A stretch of DNA of 64,000 nucleotides from Cristatella mucedo (GCA_009760855.2 WPIO01000003.1:3632001-3696000), one strand, 5' to 3'. Positions 13,501 through 23,179 are shown, counted from the stretch's first letter. Program-made: numbers and translations. The notes: a model not told the origin generated them from the letters alone.

Positions 13501-15055
13501 TGTGCCTATGCAATGTGCCTACGCTTAGAGTTGGTGAGAAACTCTGCAGCTGGCAGGGTTATCTGCCGAAAAGTTACACCTACCACATCGCACCACTTCT
13601 CACCGACCCTATCAAGCAGCCAGCATATCGACTTCAAAGTTGTCACTCACGTTTACACTCCTTTCATTTTCTTGCTCTATCATTGCCCACCTATCCGAAA
13701 TTCTTTTTTAAGTGCCTCGAATGAGATTAGGCTCTCCAAGGAAACTATACAATGCATTATCCTCATGATTATCATTATCATTATCACGATTATGATTATC
13801 ATTAGTAGTAGTACATACTCGTGCATACAAGAATTATATAAAGTAGGCAGACGGATCACAAGTGAAGCTGAACTCGTGTTACTGAGGATTTTTGTAATGC
13901 TGACGGCATAAAGGCATTGGAATGTGCAAATAGCAACAGAGAACTACTACTTCAACTACGACCAAAATGTACTGGCAATATGAGAACTTGTAAAGGGAAG
14001 GCCAGGAAAGTTTGGTCAGTTTGCCCAGTGTGAATTACGGAAGGCCTGCTTCAGACATCATCGAGGAAGAAATTCTAGAAAGGTGATACCATACGCTCTT
14101 CTGACTCGTGTCACTGGGCCATGCCTCTAACAACCTCGAATCCTTTGGAGGAGACCGTGCCTGTAGTTCACATGCTCCCAAAGCTTGGATCACTAGGAAA
14201 GGCTGTTGCTTTTCACGACCTCGGTCCCGAGGTCGAATCCTGTGGTGGGCGATCTTTTATCACCTCTGCAAGCAGTGGTGATAGCCGTAAAGGGTCTTAT
14301 GTCGCTATACAAAAGAGGCTGTTAAATCTGCTAGTATTTATTTATTTAACTCATTCCCGACTGACAACAGGACATCTCTAGACTGGAAGACATTTAAAAA
14401 GAAGCTAAGCGTGCACCTGTTCCTTGCAGCATTTTCTGGGCCAGTGTGAATTATGCTTTGTGTGCTTATACGTGCTGACAATGTGCATGACATCACTAAC
14501 CAACTTATTTGCCTCCTCTCCAGCATAAGTAAAGTGCCTAGAAAGAGATTTAGTTCTCTTAAGGCGCTACACAAATATCATAATACCAAGGAAAATTCTA
14601 GGTGATAAGAACAACACTTGAGCACACAAACACTTACACACGAGCAAGAACATACATAGACGCGAACACACACGTGCACAGTAAAAGAGAGTCGCTTACC
14701 TCAGCTGGAGGTTGAGAGAGGCCTGCAGGCCAGTAGCAGGGTTCTTGAGGATCCCCTTAACACAAATTGTGTTCCTTCTGACCGACTCAAGCACCTCATT
14801 AAGCGTTTTGCTCTGGCGTGGTGAGATATCACTAAAAGTAGCCAAGTACAACTTTTGTTTACAGTATGACTAAGGAGAATACATCCAGACACGTGTACTA
14901 AGTACAAATCTCAGCTATCAGGCTCTCACTCACACGGTAACATTGATACCAATGAATGGTACCAAGATATCTTTTTCTTCTGAGAAACAAAAGTTAACGA
15001 GAAGATAAAAACAAACACTGTGTGAGTGCACGCAAACGCACTTGAACAAGCACAC

Positions 15056-15092
<37 letters not shown>

Positions 15093-18000
15093 TCTCTCTT
15101 CCCCTTGCCTTTATTTAATTCTCAGCCACATGAGTGCATTTTTTACAACCATAGTTCTATAATGAGACCAACTTAACAATTACAGACAAGCCTAGCGTTA
15201 CCATACAGTTGCAAGACCTCATCCTTAAGATTGGTTAATCTAGCATCCCTCTAGCGATGTCTCTTGTAATCTGGGCATGATATCCCAAAATGACTTGTCG
15301 ATAAATTAGCACTTTGCCTATACTGCCAAGTCGGCCTATTTTCGGCTAAGAAACATCGCCAAAAATCAGGGTTTGCTTAGACAATAGCAAAACGCCAACC
15401 TAGTTCACGCATCTGTCACATCGCTTCTAGATTACTACAATTATCTTTATTCGGAACTTCCGGCCTGTGTGCTTATTCATCTGAGGCTGACGAAAAACTG
15501 GTCTGTCGTCAACGACGATGCTGCCGAATCACATCACTTCTGCCTGAGCTTCATTGGCTCCCTATCAAGCAACGAAATATACTTCAATATCCTCTGTCAG
15601 TCTGTCTTATTGGACGCTTCACTTGCTGGCACCAGCCTATCTATCCGACTTCCTTGTTCCTTGGGTGTACTCTTTCACCAGCCACTTCTACCCTTCACCG
15701 TCCCTTGCACTAACTGAGATCATCTGGCGATGTGCCTGCAGCTCGTAGGCACCGAGAGTAAGGAGCTGGCTAGTGGCTTCTATCATTACCTGCAAGGATT
15801 TTGCAACTTTTACGTCTTAACTAAAGGCGCACCTGCATCGAGCTGGTTTGGTCTAGCGGTTAAGGTGCTCGCCCCGACCAAGGTCTGGCTGAGGTCGTGG
15901 GCTCGAGCCCCGAGGCATATGTGAAGCGCCTGAATAGAGATTAAGTTCTCTTGGGGCGCTATATAAATGGATTATATTTATATATCGTTCAGCTTTCCCT
16001 GTTAAGTCAGTGCACTCGTGTCTCTCTTTGCTCCTTTGTATGCTAACCTCTACATGATCCATGGCATTTTACTAGGCAGAGGTCTTAATAACCGGTGACA
16101 CACTGAGTGACGTCTGGCAAGCTTCTGCCTGCTGGCCTAACGATGACACCTGTTTGCCTGTTTGTGCATGCATGTCTAAGCACGACACAGTGCATGTTAC
16201 AAACCCTTGGTTATTGCTTCTCTTTCAGTGAGTGAGTTGTAAAGCATCTGGTGAGATACTTAGCTCTCATGGAGGAAGCTATAAAAACGACCTAGTACTA
16301 CTATTAGTTCTCCTTTTAGCATAAAAAAGAAAGCCATATAAATGCAAATTGAGAGCAAGGAACCGTGGTTTACCAACACGAAAAGTTGTAAAAACACAAG
16401 AGCCTAATATACACACTCACACCCAAAAGTATTTACGAGGTGCATTAGACAACTCAGTAACTATTCACTCTAGGAGGTCCCCCACCAATGTAGGCTGGCT
16501 TTTACATAAACCTGATTGTTTACATAAAATCGATCCACTGTCGATGGCCGTGTTTATGATAACCGCTATAAACAAAACATTCTGGAGGCCAAGAATGAGC
16601 TTACCTTTAAAAATGATGGACAGTTGTGACTTGCAGTTCGATTATCCTACTTGTAACCCAAGCGGCTAATGATATTTCGGCGCATACACTTGTGTACAGG
16701 AGGGGAGTTATTTTTGCATTTCCTGCCTCACCATTCGCGTGGAGCTGCTCATTCGGTGCTTATCTGCCACGAGCTAAATAGTGAAATCAAGGATCAAATC
16801 ATCGCCTATCACAAGATGGGATCTTAGCAATGTGCCGGTGGTATGGAAGCTTGGCATACGCGACGGATCTGTCAGGTATAACCTGAAGAAGTATTTTCCG
16901 GGTGATAGCATGGACGTCCTACCATACTCCCGCCACCCACATTCAACGATAAAAAGGGATGATCGTCTGCTAAAACTGGCTGCACTGGGTCGAAGGAAAG
17001 CACCACTTCAAGCTCTCTCCGAGACCTTAGAAGAGGCCACCGGCAAGGCTGTAAGTGTTGATACTGTCCGAAGGGGTTTTTCGGAGCACGGCATTTACAG
17101 AAGAAATATCAAACACACGCTGTTAATAAACAAACGACGACGAAAATGCTATTTGCAGTGGACCTGCGAACATGCCTATTTTTTTTACAGCTGCCAACAG
17201 GAGCAGCATTCAATGAACCAATGAAAGTAAATTAATGGTCCAAGAAGATGGCAAGGGGAGGACTTTCGTCAGTCTAAGAAAAGGAGCTGAGAACCGCTGG
17301 GACTGCTTGCAGTCCAAGCTCAAAAATGGAGGTGGAAGTGTGCTTGTTTTGTCTTGTTTTTCGGCTTTCGGCATAGGGACCATACACCGAATCAACGGGG
17401 TAATGGACAGGAACGCATACATGGACATCGTCAAAAATGTTGGCATGCCCTGTGCCAGGGCTGGGAGGACTACGTCAAGCAAACGGATGGTGATTCAAAG
17501 CATACTGCAAGGGCAACAAAGCAATTCTTTGCCAATTCAGGTGTACTAGTCCTTAGTTGGCCAAGCCAATCACCCGATCTCAACCCTATTGAGGATCTGT
17601 GGGACAGATTGGAGCACTCACTTAGAGCTGAGAACAGATTTTCGTCTCCCCCCCCCCAGCAGCTTTTGGTCGGCTTCAGCAGCTGTGTGACTGCAGTACT
17701 CCGGATGTTGGCCGAAAACTGACAAGAGTCAATGCCCTGGCAAATATAGGAAGTCATAATAAAAAGTCCGATCTCCTATTGATGTGAGTACCCGTTAGTT
17801 CATGTACAACCTTAGTTCTGATAATAGAAAATACTAAAACACCTCGTGCACATTTTTTCAGTGCTGTTAGACGAAGAGCTACCCAATCAAGTGATGGGAT
17901 ATCGGCTTGGTGGTGGTAATTAGTCATCCTCGTAAATACTTTTGCATTTGAGTTTGTTCGTGTGTGTTTCACCGTAAGAGAACTTAATTTCTAATCAAGC

Positions 18001-20986
18001 ACCTCACATTTACCACGGAGCTGGATCTCACGACCTCGGTCATCAAAAACATTCACCTTGACCTGGGTCGTTAAAGGCAATCGCTTTAACAACTGAGCCA
18101 ATAATTTTGATGGGAAGACAGAGCATACACACCTGATAAACTGCTCTTCAAACTGTACAGGAACACCGATGTAAGCAAAGGTGTCCTTGACAGACACCTC
18201 GATCAGCTCAGGCCACACGCCGTCACCGGGAATGAGCGTCACCGTTCGTGTTCCCTCTGACTGTGACACTGGTGCAGGCGCCTACAACGATCGGATCTCA
18301 GCAGCTTGATCACTTGAACTAATAATAATATAATAATAGTAATACATTTGCATAGCACCTTCAGAGAATGTAATCTCTTTCTAAGCACTTTACATATGCT
18401 GCAAAGGAGCATGATTGAATGGTTAGTGGTAGCAATATGTAGAAAGCTGGCATTTAAACTTAGGCTCATTAGACCCAATGCCTAGAATGTGCAAGTGGCT
18501 CAGATTCTGCTTCCCTTTCACCAAGCGCTGCTGGCATTTCCTGATCGGTGCATAATTTCCAAAAAACAAAGTTATTATGGAATATGACGAATGCAGAATC
18601 TGGTGCAGCTACAACCTATTTAAAGCATGTTTTGATCCAAGTGCATAGAAAGTAGCCGCTTATGCCCATCTAAATCTCGGTGCTTGTGCCTGTCACTCAC
18701 TCGGCATGCGTTCAAGAGCCGGCTCCCCTGTTACGGGTGTGATCCCGTATCCGAGCCAGCTTCCACAAGAGCTTTGCCCACTCTTAGTGACCATATTATA
18801 TGGTACGATAGTGTATGATTTGCCTATTATCGTTTCGCTATCTTCATTCAAATTCATTCCTCGATGCCATTGCATTTGCCACAATTCGAGAACTGGGTAT
18901 CACCGGTAGGCCGCCCAGACGATGCTAGAGGTGCACATACAGTAAGGGGTGCACATACAATATTTCCTGCTTCGAGCAGCCCAGAGTGCTCTCCCCAATC
19001 ACAGCGGTGAATCACTCTAACTCAGTGGGGATGAGGTCAACTATAATTCCGATGGCCACTTTTAACCTGAGCCCACGGAATGCAGGTTCAATATTACTCA
19101 CTGAAATAAAACCTGACATGATTCGTGACAACCCACTTGGCTAGTGACTGTGACCGAGACCTGGCCAAATCGACTTAACTGCCCGACAATAACCGATGTA
19201 ACTCCGATAGACTTCTTTTCCCTACATACCGGAAGATCAATAAACACTGGCTGTGAAGTAGTAATTGTCACTCGGGCCTAACTCAATCTCAAGCCGTGTG
19301 GCATCTTCTCGTAGAAGTCTTTCAAATCTCTTGTACTGAGTCCCTCCAACAGCAAGCTACCAACTATGGCAGTATATTCTATCGCCACCCCATCGAGGTA
19401 TCAAGACTTGCTTCATTTCAGATTTTCAAAATCTCATTTCGATTCTGCGTTCAAGAAATCATAGCTTCCCACTAAGCGATTTTAACATTTATTCTGCTTA
19501 CCCTACTATGTGCCAAACGTATGCATTGGCTGATACATTTTCTTGTGACTGTTGCCCACGGCCCTATTCACAACATGACGTCAAGCACTCCATCAACATC
19601 AAATATTCTCCTGTGATTGTATACTGTCAAATTCTGCACATCAGACAACATGCAGATCTCATTCAGTCTTAAGTGTGTGCTGCCTTTCGTATAAAAAATC
19701 ATCTGCGAATCGTGAAACTTTAAGATCCCTGACATTGACGCTCTCTGAAACAGATATCGCTCAAGCCCCTTACGCTCAATCCTCCATCTGACCTGCCCTC
19801 ACCAGTGAAATGCTACAACACGATGCTAGCCGATGTTGTGAATGAGTTTGCTCCTCGGAAAAAGCATAATGTACTATATGCATCACCCTGACGGCTTACG
19901 GTCTAATGCTAACGTTAAACTAGCTAGGACTACTTGAAAAGAATCCAAAAGAATGCACCTGAATATCCATCGATTGGCATACGCCGACTACTACAGGTGA
20001 TACCGATCCATCCTGGCCAAGGCCAAGAGTAGCTCATTTAAAACCATAGTGAAATCACAGATGCACAATCCAAAAATACTTATATCAACCGTCTCCTTAA
20101 CCGCACCCTGGTCGGCACCTTACCTAGCAATCCTTGTGGCGATCTCGAAGATCACTTGTCAAACATCCTTTTCAGAAAGACAGATAAACTCAGAAAGTCC
20201 ACTCCCCAGAGTAACATCGTCGCTGGACTCTCCTCATCATCATTCCTTGTTATACGTCTGTGTCCACCTTCGAGCCTGTCTAGTGAACTCATCTCGAAGT
20301 TCATCTCCTAGTCTAAGAAGACTAGAAGCATTCTAGACCTCACATCTACTGTCATTCTCCTTAGGGGTATACACATTTCCTTTTGCCTTGCATGATTAAT
20401 ATACAAAATATGTCCTTAGCCACATGTCTTGTCCCAACATCCTTCAAAAGTCTGTTGTTAGGCCATTCATTACGAAGTCAAAACTAGATCAGGAGTACTT
20501 GGACAACTTCTAGCCAGTCTCCCTACTGCCGTTCATATAAAAAAAGAGTCGTCTAGAGCAAGTAGTGGCAGACCAAATAAATTCTTGTATCAAAACTTCA
20601 AACCTGGCAAGTTCCGGACAGGTTTCAAAGCTATTCCCTCCACCGAGTCAGCATTGTTTCGGGTGTATGACGCTCTTCCGATGAATACTGACTCAAGTAT
20701 AGTTTTCTCACTGATAGTTTTGCTGAATCTGTCATCAGACCCTTGACACCATTTAGCCTCAAATTCTTGAGCCTCTATCGACTCACCTGGGCATCACTGG
20801 TCGTCTGCCTACTTTCAGCAATGTACTGTAGCAAAAAATAAATTCGGGCCTGCTTAGATAAGGAGTCGTGCAATAAGACACGGTTGATGCTAATTTCTGC
20901 AGCTAGACTGCCGTGATAGCAACTGCTACTTAACCACTTCTGACCGGCATGCATCGGCTCCCCATCATGCCTCATATAACTCTCTC

Positions 20987-21085
<99 letters not shown>

Positions 21086-22771
21086 GCTCTCAAATCCTTT
21101 TGAAACTGTGCCTTCAATTCCTACACTCCCTGAGCCTGGATCTCACTCCTTACTGAGATAACGAGAACTTCCGACTGGACATTTAATAATAGACTAACAA
21201 CCCACCAGTTCTACACAGTATTTGCTCAATCCATGTCAATCGTCTTTTATGTGCTTAGGCATGCTGCTGCTAAGCATGTTATCATTAAACACTTGAAATG
21301 CCTCCATACCAGCACACATAAAGTGCCAAGAAAGAAATTAGTTCTCTAAGGGCAATATACAAATAGTAATATAATAATAATAATAATGTACTTGATAAAG
21401 CGCCCTCAGATAACTTAATCTCTTTCTAGGCGCTTTACATTTGCTGCAAAGGGAAATGCAATTAAATGGTAAGTAAAATCATGCTTGAAAAACAAACAAA
21501 ATGAATAAAGTGGTTAGGGGTGACATGCACAGGGTCAGATGCAAATGTGGTTAGTGGCAGCATGCACAGTGTCAGCACGCATAAGCACGTGAAGGACGAA
21601 TCACAGGGACCCACTAAATGCTGTCCTAAATAGGTATGTTCCTTTTAAATGTGGTCAGGTCAGGGGATGTTCTGACACAGGTCGGGAGGGAGTTCCAGGC
21701 TTTGGGAGCATACGAACTAAATGCACGGTCTCCAAAGGATTTGAGGTTTGTACGAGGTATTTCTAGACTGTTGGATTCCGAAAAGCGGGTGGTACGATGC
21801 TTGGCCTGATGGGGGAGTATGTCGGAGAGATAGGCTGGAGATATATCTTACTATCACTAGCATTCATATCTGTTGTGACGAATTTCGCTTGGCTGGACTT
21901 CCTCTCTTTCTCTCTCCCCTCTCTTTCCACTGTGTGCAGCTGTAGCAGAAGCACAAGCATCAAAACAATGGTTTATAATATAGTATTTCAGAAACAGCAA
22001 AGCCTTCAACCAGATCATGCTAGTTTACACCTAGAAGCTTATGATAAAAAGTCGACAGGCAAGACAGCAGCATACTGCCTGCTATGCGACAACTACTCTC
22101 CTGCTGCCGACCATGGCACATCCTTTTCAGCAGTCCTGAGCTGCTACTTCCACGTTACTCACTACCTCAACTGCTCTCCTGACTCTGTTATGCTTCCCAC
22201 TTTCTTTGTTGCGTGAGATGAAGTCTGTTGGCTACCGATTGTGTAAAGAAAACTGCTTAGGCTGTGAGTGCACTATACAAAACTCTCCTTCGTAACACTC
22301 ACATAGTCCTTGTGGCTTCGTGGAGTTACAGACGGAGATACATTACATGCGCCTTTTAACAAGCAAGCAATGCTTAAGGCACAGTTTTAGCTTTGCATTG
22401 CATAACTGCAAATAAAAATTGCAGCTTTGAGCCTACTCTACAGTGGGCATCCGGGAGAGTACTGTTGGGGAGGTATTTCTTGACACTGAGTTATAATATT
22501 GCAGACATCTGAGTCTAAGCACGCATCATTTCAAAGCGCTCAACGTGAATTGGCCAGCAACTTCAGGCCATATAAATCTCGAAGCACTGCCACACTACTG
22601 TAACATGGCAAAACCGCTGTATGTTTATGCCGCTAATAAAGTGTGGCAAGGAAGTTAACAGACCAGAGAAGCAATCGCAAGAGGGCAGCACGAACTCACC
22701 GTGATGGAACCCATACAGCGAGATAGCTGCAGTGACACTGGTGCTCTTGGTGAAGCATGCCCAGCCAGAAT
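2783..22771 (-). CDS. IDH3B: Isocitrate dehydrogenase [NAD] subunit beta, mitochondrial (partial, 8 exons)
   Basis: This is a structural/regulatory subunit of the mitochondrial NAD-dependent isocitrate dehydrogenase, which oxidises isocitrate to 2-oxoglutarate in the TCA cycle in the matrix. Eight minus-strand exons join in phase to 342 codons. They run from a basic presequence region through [14 protein letters not shown], the FANVV.VRSLPG block, [48 protein letters not shown] and [10 protein letters not shown]. Order and spacing match animal IDH3B (about 370-385 aa). IDH3A is less likely, because its known linker and active-site wording differ and the block SDISPRQSK...VCVKG-like segment fits beta. 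The start-codon exon is not certain and the C-terminal ~20 residues lie beyond base 1. One oddity is TGG (Trp) where the family has Gly after PGDGV. Introns are filled with LINEs, SINEs and two Tc1 relics. Confidence 0.93.
3209..3262 (+). repeat. (GA)n microsatellite
   Basis: Uninterrupted GA dinucleotide run left of IDH3B exon 2,783-2,938 on the map (in its upstream intron). Confidence 0.95.
3680..3783 (+). repeat. (CT)n microsatellite
   Basis: CT repeat with a few CCC interruptions, in the IDH3B intron at 2,939-4,148. It creates spurious Ser/Leu- and Arg/Glu-repeat frames. Confidence 0.95.
4149..4295 (-). CDS. IDH3B: IDH3B exon, MPNLYG / GGAGVVPG block
   Basis: The exon is exactly 49 codons in phase 0, between TTTCAG and GTAAGT. 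It encodes [20 protein letters not shown], then [20 protein letters not shown] and GRDVAFFEP. The QFDV.VMPNLYG and GG.GVVPG blocks are the cofactor and dimer-interface core of IDH3. Confidence 0.96.
4565..4593 (+). repeat. Poly-G run (29 bases)
   Basis: A 29-base G homopolymer within the 358-bp IDH3B intron. The length may be unreliable. Confidence 0.9.
4654..4756 (-). CDS. IDH3B: IDH3B exon, DGLFL / IVDNTCMQ block
   Basis: Flanked by TTTGTAG and GTGCGC, this exon encodes [20 protein letters not shown] followed by [14 protein letters not shown]. The Asp of IVDN corresponds to a metal-binding position in the family. Beta subunits usually have KLGDGLF; here the second residue of the loop is Ser. 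Confidence 0.95.
4905..5400 (-). mobile_element. LINE-B (L2/CR1-like) 3' fragment
   Basis: On the minus strand it carries the thumb-domain text ([14 protein letters not shown]) and the 3' hairpin tail next to ATTATTATT at 5,199. It lies in the IDH3B intron at 4,757-5,772 and is strongly diverged. Confidence 0.65.
5773..5906 (-). CDS. IDH3B: IDH3B exon, KFAFDYA / HKANIM block
   Basis: The acceptor is TTTTTAG and the donor GTAAGT. It encodes [20 protein letters not shown], then [20 protein letters not shown] and KANI, with a split Met codon. The Lys of HKANIMK is the conserved catalytic-region lysine of the family. Confidence 0.96.
6146..7530 (-). pseudogene. Tc1-family transposon relic 1
   Basis: The left end has a TIR-like CACTCAAACGAAAAAGTATTTG preceded by TA. 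On the minus strand, fragments of a Tc1 transposase are readable in shifting frames: [29 protein letters not shown], then the [18 protein letters not shown]-like block near 6,480-6,540 (cf. [16 protein letters not shown]). Multiple stops are present. The right inverted repeat was not found. The relic lies in the IDH3B intron at 5,907-12,672. Confidence 0.7.
7858..7962 (+). repeat. (TA)n and (CA)n microsatellites
   Basis: Two TA tracts, then a (CA)n tract that abuts the 3' end of the minus-strand R2-like LINE. Confidence 0.9.
7975..8470 (-). mobile_element. R2/R4-like LINE, second copy (endonuclease and 3' end)
   Basis: The minus strand encodes [40 protein letters not shown] and [20 protein letters not shown], then a tail ending TTCTCGATA against (GT)n. 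It is close to the 38-39 kb copy. Its finger-coding part continues beyond SINE-C at 8,630-8,910. Confidence 0.75.
8480..8625 (-). mobile_element. SINE-C (tRNA-derived)
   Basis: On the minus strand: A-box region TGGTTTGGTCCAGCGGTTAA, B-box GGGCTCGAGCC, then TGAAGCGCCTGAATAGAGAT and the LINE-B-like tail ending at TATATA. Its first 19 bases recur at 8,756. Confidence 0.85.
8602..8911 (-). repeat. 154-156 bp tandem duplication (SINE-C head plus R2-like LINE finger region)
   Basis: Two units, 8,602-8,755 and 8,756-8,911, are nearly identical (a 2-bp CT indel). Each contains the first ~19 bases of SINE-C and, on the minus strand, the finger-coding text [17 protein letters not shown] of the R2-like LINE. 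Confidence 0.9.
9150..10550 (+). mobile_element. LINE-B, split copy with nested LINE tail
   Basis: The left part (to ~9,465) encodes the RT palm (EEPLKYGV-like region, [19 protein letters not shown]), with the catalytic YADD decayed to NAND. The right part (from ~9,570) continues with [51 protein letters not shown] and [15 protein letters not shown]. It ends with the 3' hairpin and ATTATT tail. The interruption at 9,466-9,570 is a separate LINE-B 3' end. Confidence 0.88.
9466..9570 (+). mobile_element. LINE-B 3' tail nested in an older LINE-B
   Basis: A ~100-bp tail (TTACTCACCATTCAATTGCA … GCGCCTAGAAAGAGATTGAG … CATTATTATTAT) splits the reading frame of the surrounding LINE-B copy. Confidence 0.85.
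10551..12186. other. Intronic, no gene recognised
   Basis: AT-rich to ~11.3 kb, then CAG/GCT-rich DNA with the hairpin at 11.47 kb. Open frames are short and compositionally driven. Confidence 0.5.
11467..11528. other. Near-perfect 26-bp hairpin
   Basis: Arms 11,467-11,492 and 11,503-11,528 are reverse complements with one mismatch, with a 10-base loop. The arms start GCATCTCGAAGCAGTGGCAG. It lies in an IDH3B intron outside the recognised transposons. Confidence 0.85.
12187..12325 (+). mobile_element. SINE-C (tRNA-derived)
   Basis: TTTGGTCCAGCGGTTAAGGT (A box), GTGGGCTCGAGCCCCGAGG (B box), GTGAAGCGCCTGAATAG and TTCTCTTAAGGTGCTATG. Confidence 0.85.
12673..12805 (-). CDS. IDH3B: IDH3B exon, substrate-binding block
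   Basis: The exon encodes [20 protein letters not shown] followed by [18 protein letters not shown] and ends at LEHE in phase 0 before GTGAGT. RxxxxGxxT..NxD.[11 protein letters not shown] is the diagnostic arginine-rich isocitrate-binding region of IDH3 subunits. Confidence 0.96.
13195..13770 (+). mobile_element. LINE-B 3' fragment
   Basis: Diverged text of the same family includes [16 protein letters not shown], an IAKIRAC-like block and [10 protein letters not shown]. It ends in GTGCCTCGAATGAGATTAGGC and an ATTATC-rich tail. Confidence 0.7.
14110..14580 (+). mobile_element. LINE-B 3' fragment interrupted by SINE-D
   Basis: The LINE-B block (CCTTTGGAG..GACCGTGC, ATGCTCCCAAAGC) stops at ~14,187 and resumes at ~14,343 with TTTAAAAAGAAGCTAAG. 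It ends in the hairpin tail. The 155-bp gap is a SINE-D. Confidence 0.78.
14188..14342 (+). mobile_element. SINE-D (tRNA-derived)
   Basis: It has an A-box-like CACTAGGAAAGGC and a B-box-like GAGGTCGAATCCTG, then the family body (GGTGATAGCCGTAAAGG, ATACAAAAGAGGCTGTTAA) and a TTTATTTATTTA tail. Confidence 0.75.
14700..14831 (-). CDS. IDH3B: IDH3B exon, VCVKG-type segment
   Basis: The acceptor TTTTAG and donor GTAAGC are in phase with both neighbours. It encodes [20 protein letters not shown], then [17 protein letters not shown]. This corresponds to the segment of beta subunits in which the backbone enters the substrate cleft before the LRKxLDLFANVV motif. Confidence 0.93.
15057..15098 (+). repeat. 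(CT)n microsatellite
   Basis: Short CT dinucleotide run next to a LINE fragment. Confidence 0.9.
15140..15725 (+). mobile_element. LINE-B/L2-like RT fragment, decayed
   Basis: Broken frames still show [20 protein letters not shown]-like HITP motif remnants and [14 protein letters not shown] in the usual order. Confidence 0.6.
15838..15985 (+). mobile_element. SINE-C (tRNA-derived), near consensus
   Basis: Intact A box (GGTCTAGCGGTTAAGG), B box (GGGCTCGAGCCCC), 3' hairpin (GCGCCTGAATAGAGATTAAG … TTCTCTTGGGGCGC) and a TATATTTATATA end. Confidence 0.88.
16216..16310 (+). mobile_element. LINE-B-like 3' tail, diverged
   Basis: GTGAGTTGTAAAGCATCTGG, GAGATACTTAGCTCTCATGG, ending CTACTACTATTA. Confidence 0.5.
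16408..17760 (+). pseudogene. Tc1-family transposase relic 2
   Basis: A left TIR-like CACTCACACCCAAAAGTATTTA lies at ~16,415, related to that of relic 1. The transposase reads in three frames: helix-turn-helix N-terminus ([20 protein letters not shown] … [20 protein letters not shown]), then [37 protein letters not shown], and [10 protein letters not shown]…[20 protein letters not shown]. The first catalytic Asp (DES) is Asn; the second Asp and the final Glu region survive in shifted frames. It cannot be active. Confidence 0.85.
17975..18115 (-). mobile_element. SINE-C, diverged
   Basis: On the minus strand: TTGGCTCAGTTGTTAAAGCG (A box), GAGGTCGTGAGATCCAGC (B box), then AAATTAAGTTCTCTTAC. 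Confidence 0.65.
18133..18281 (-). CDS. IDH3B: IDH3B exon, N-terminal PGDG domain
   Basis: The acceptor is TTGTAG and the donor GTGTGT. There are 49 codons plus two bases. The exon starts [20 protein letters not shown], the hallmark N-terminal strand and nucleotide-site loop of isocitrate/isopropylmalate dehydrogenases. The following residues read [10 protein letters not shown], where GVGPEL is normal. Confidence 0.95.
18318..18460 (-). mobile_element. LINE-B 3' tail
   Basis: The hairpin tail (inverted on the plus strand) begins next to AATAATAATATAAT, with AGAGAATGTAATCTCTTTCT at its core. Confidence 0.7.
19060..21376 (+). mobile_element. LINE (LINE-B-like), longest copy, endonuclease to 3' end, decayed
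   Basis: Order along the plus strand: endonuclease-like text ([20 protein letters not shown]; later [13 protein letters not shown]), the linker ([28 protein letters not shown]), and RT start [15 protein letters not shown] and [13 protein letters not shown] remnants and a 3' tail follow. Many stops are present. A 100-bp (CTAT)n tract replaces the thumb region at ~20,984-21,084. At 2.3 kb it is the most complete LINE here. Confidence 0.7.
20984..21084 (+). repeat. (CTAT)n microsatellite inside a LINE
   Basis: About 25 tetranucleotide units lie within the LINE copy at 19.06-21.38 kb. Confidence 0.95.
21377..21845 (-). mobile_element. LINE-B 3' fragment
   Basis: It starts with AATAATAATGTACTTGATAA (the inverted tail) and carries the standard 3' half, including CACGGTCTCCAAAGGATTTG. 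Its 3' end abuts the 3' end of the plus-strand LINE to its left. Confidence 0.88.
22085..22350 (+). mobile_element. LINE-A 3' fragment
   Basis: It shares the 3'UTR of the copy at 103-1230: the CTGAGCTGCTACTTCC, GAAGTCTGTTGGCTACCGA and GAGTTACAGACGGAGATACA blocks. Confidence 0.8.
22700..22771 (-). CDS. IDH3B: IDH3B exon, presequence region
   Basis: The exon sits between a TTTGCAG acceptor and a GTGAGT donor. It encodes 24 codons ([15 protein letters not shown]...SIT), rich in Arg/Ser with no acidic residue, as expected of a mitochondrial targeting peptide. It starts and ends in phase 0 and joins the next exon in frame. It has no initiator Met that would explain the whole presequence. Confidence 0.65.
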
Positions 22772-23179
22772 CTGCAAATAACGATGGAAGCAATAGTACA
22801 ACCCCCTATAAGGGATTTAAGCTATGCAGCCAGCGGGATATGCATTTGCTTTCAAGAACACTGATCACCCAGTTTCAGTTTGTGTACAACTTCAAAAAGT
22901 CTTGCTATCAGCCTAAAAGTTGCTCATGCATGTTCAACCATACGGGCTCTTTGTTTGACCACCTGTTCTTATATACTGGAGCCACCACTCCAAGAGGGGT
23001 TCTAATCGACATCATTGACCCTATATTATACAATTACTACATTCAACAGGCAGGTATCAACCAGACCAACCCAAACCTGGCCCAGCCTCTGTTTGCCAGC
23101 AGAAATCGGCATGTAACCAGCAGGAATGGGGAATGGGAAATGCAAGTCACTTCTCACTTTCTTGTCTTATTTTTCTGTC

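Noticed and set aside
15838-15930. Functional tRNA gene
   Set aside because: A and B boxes are present, but the acceptor stem does not pair and the sequence continues into a repeated SINE body found at several other places.
20984-21084. CRISPR-like or satellite array
   Set aside because: It is a simple tetranucleotide repeat with no spacers, and the window is eukaryotic.
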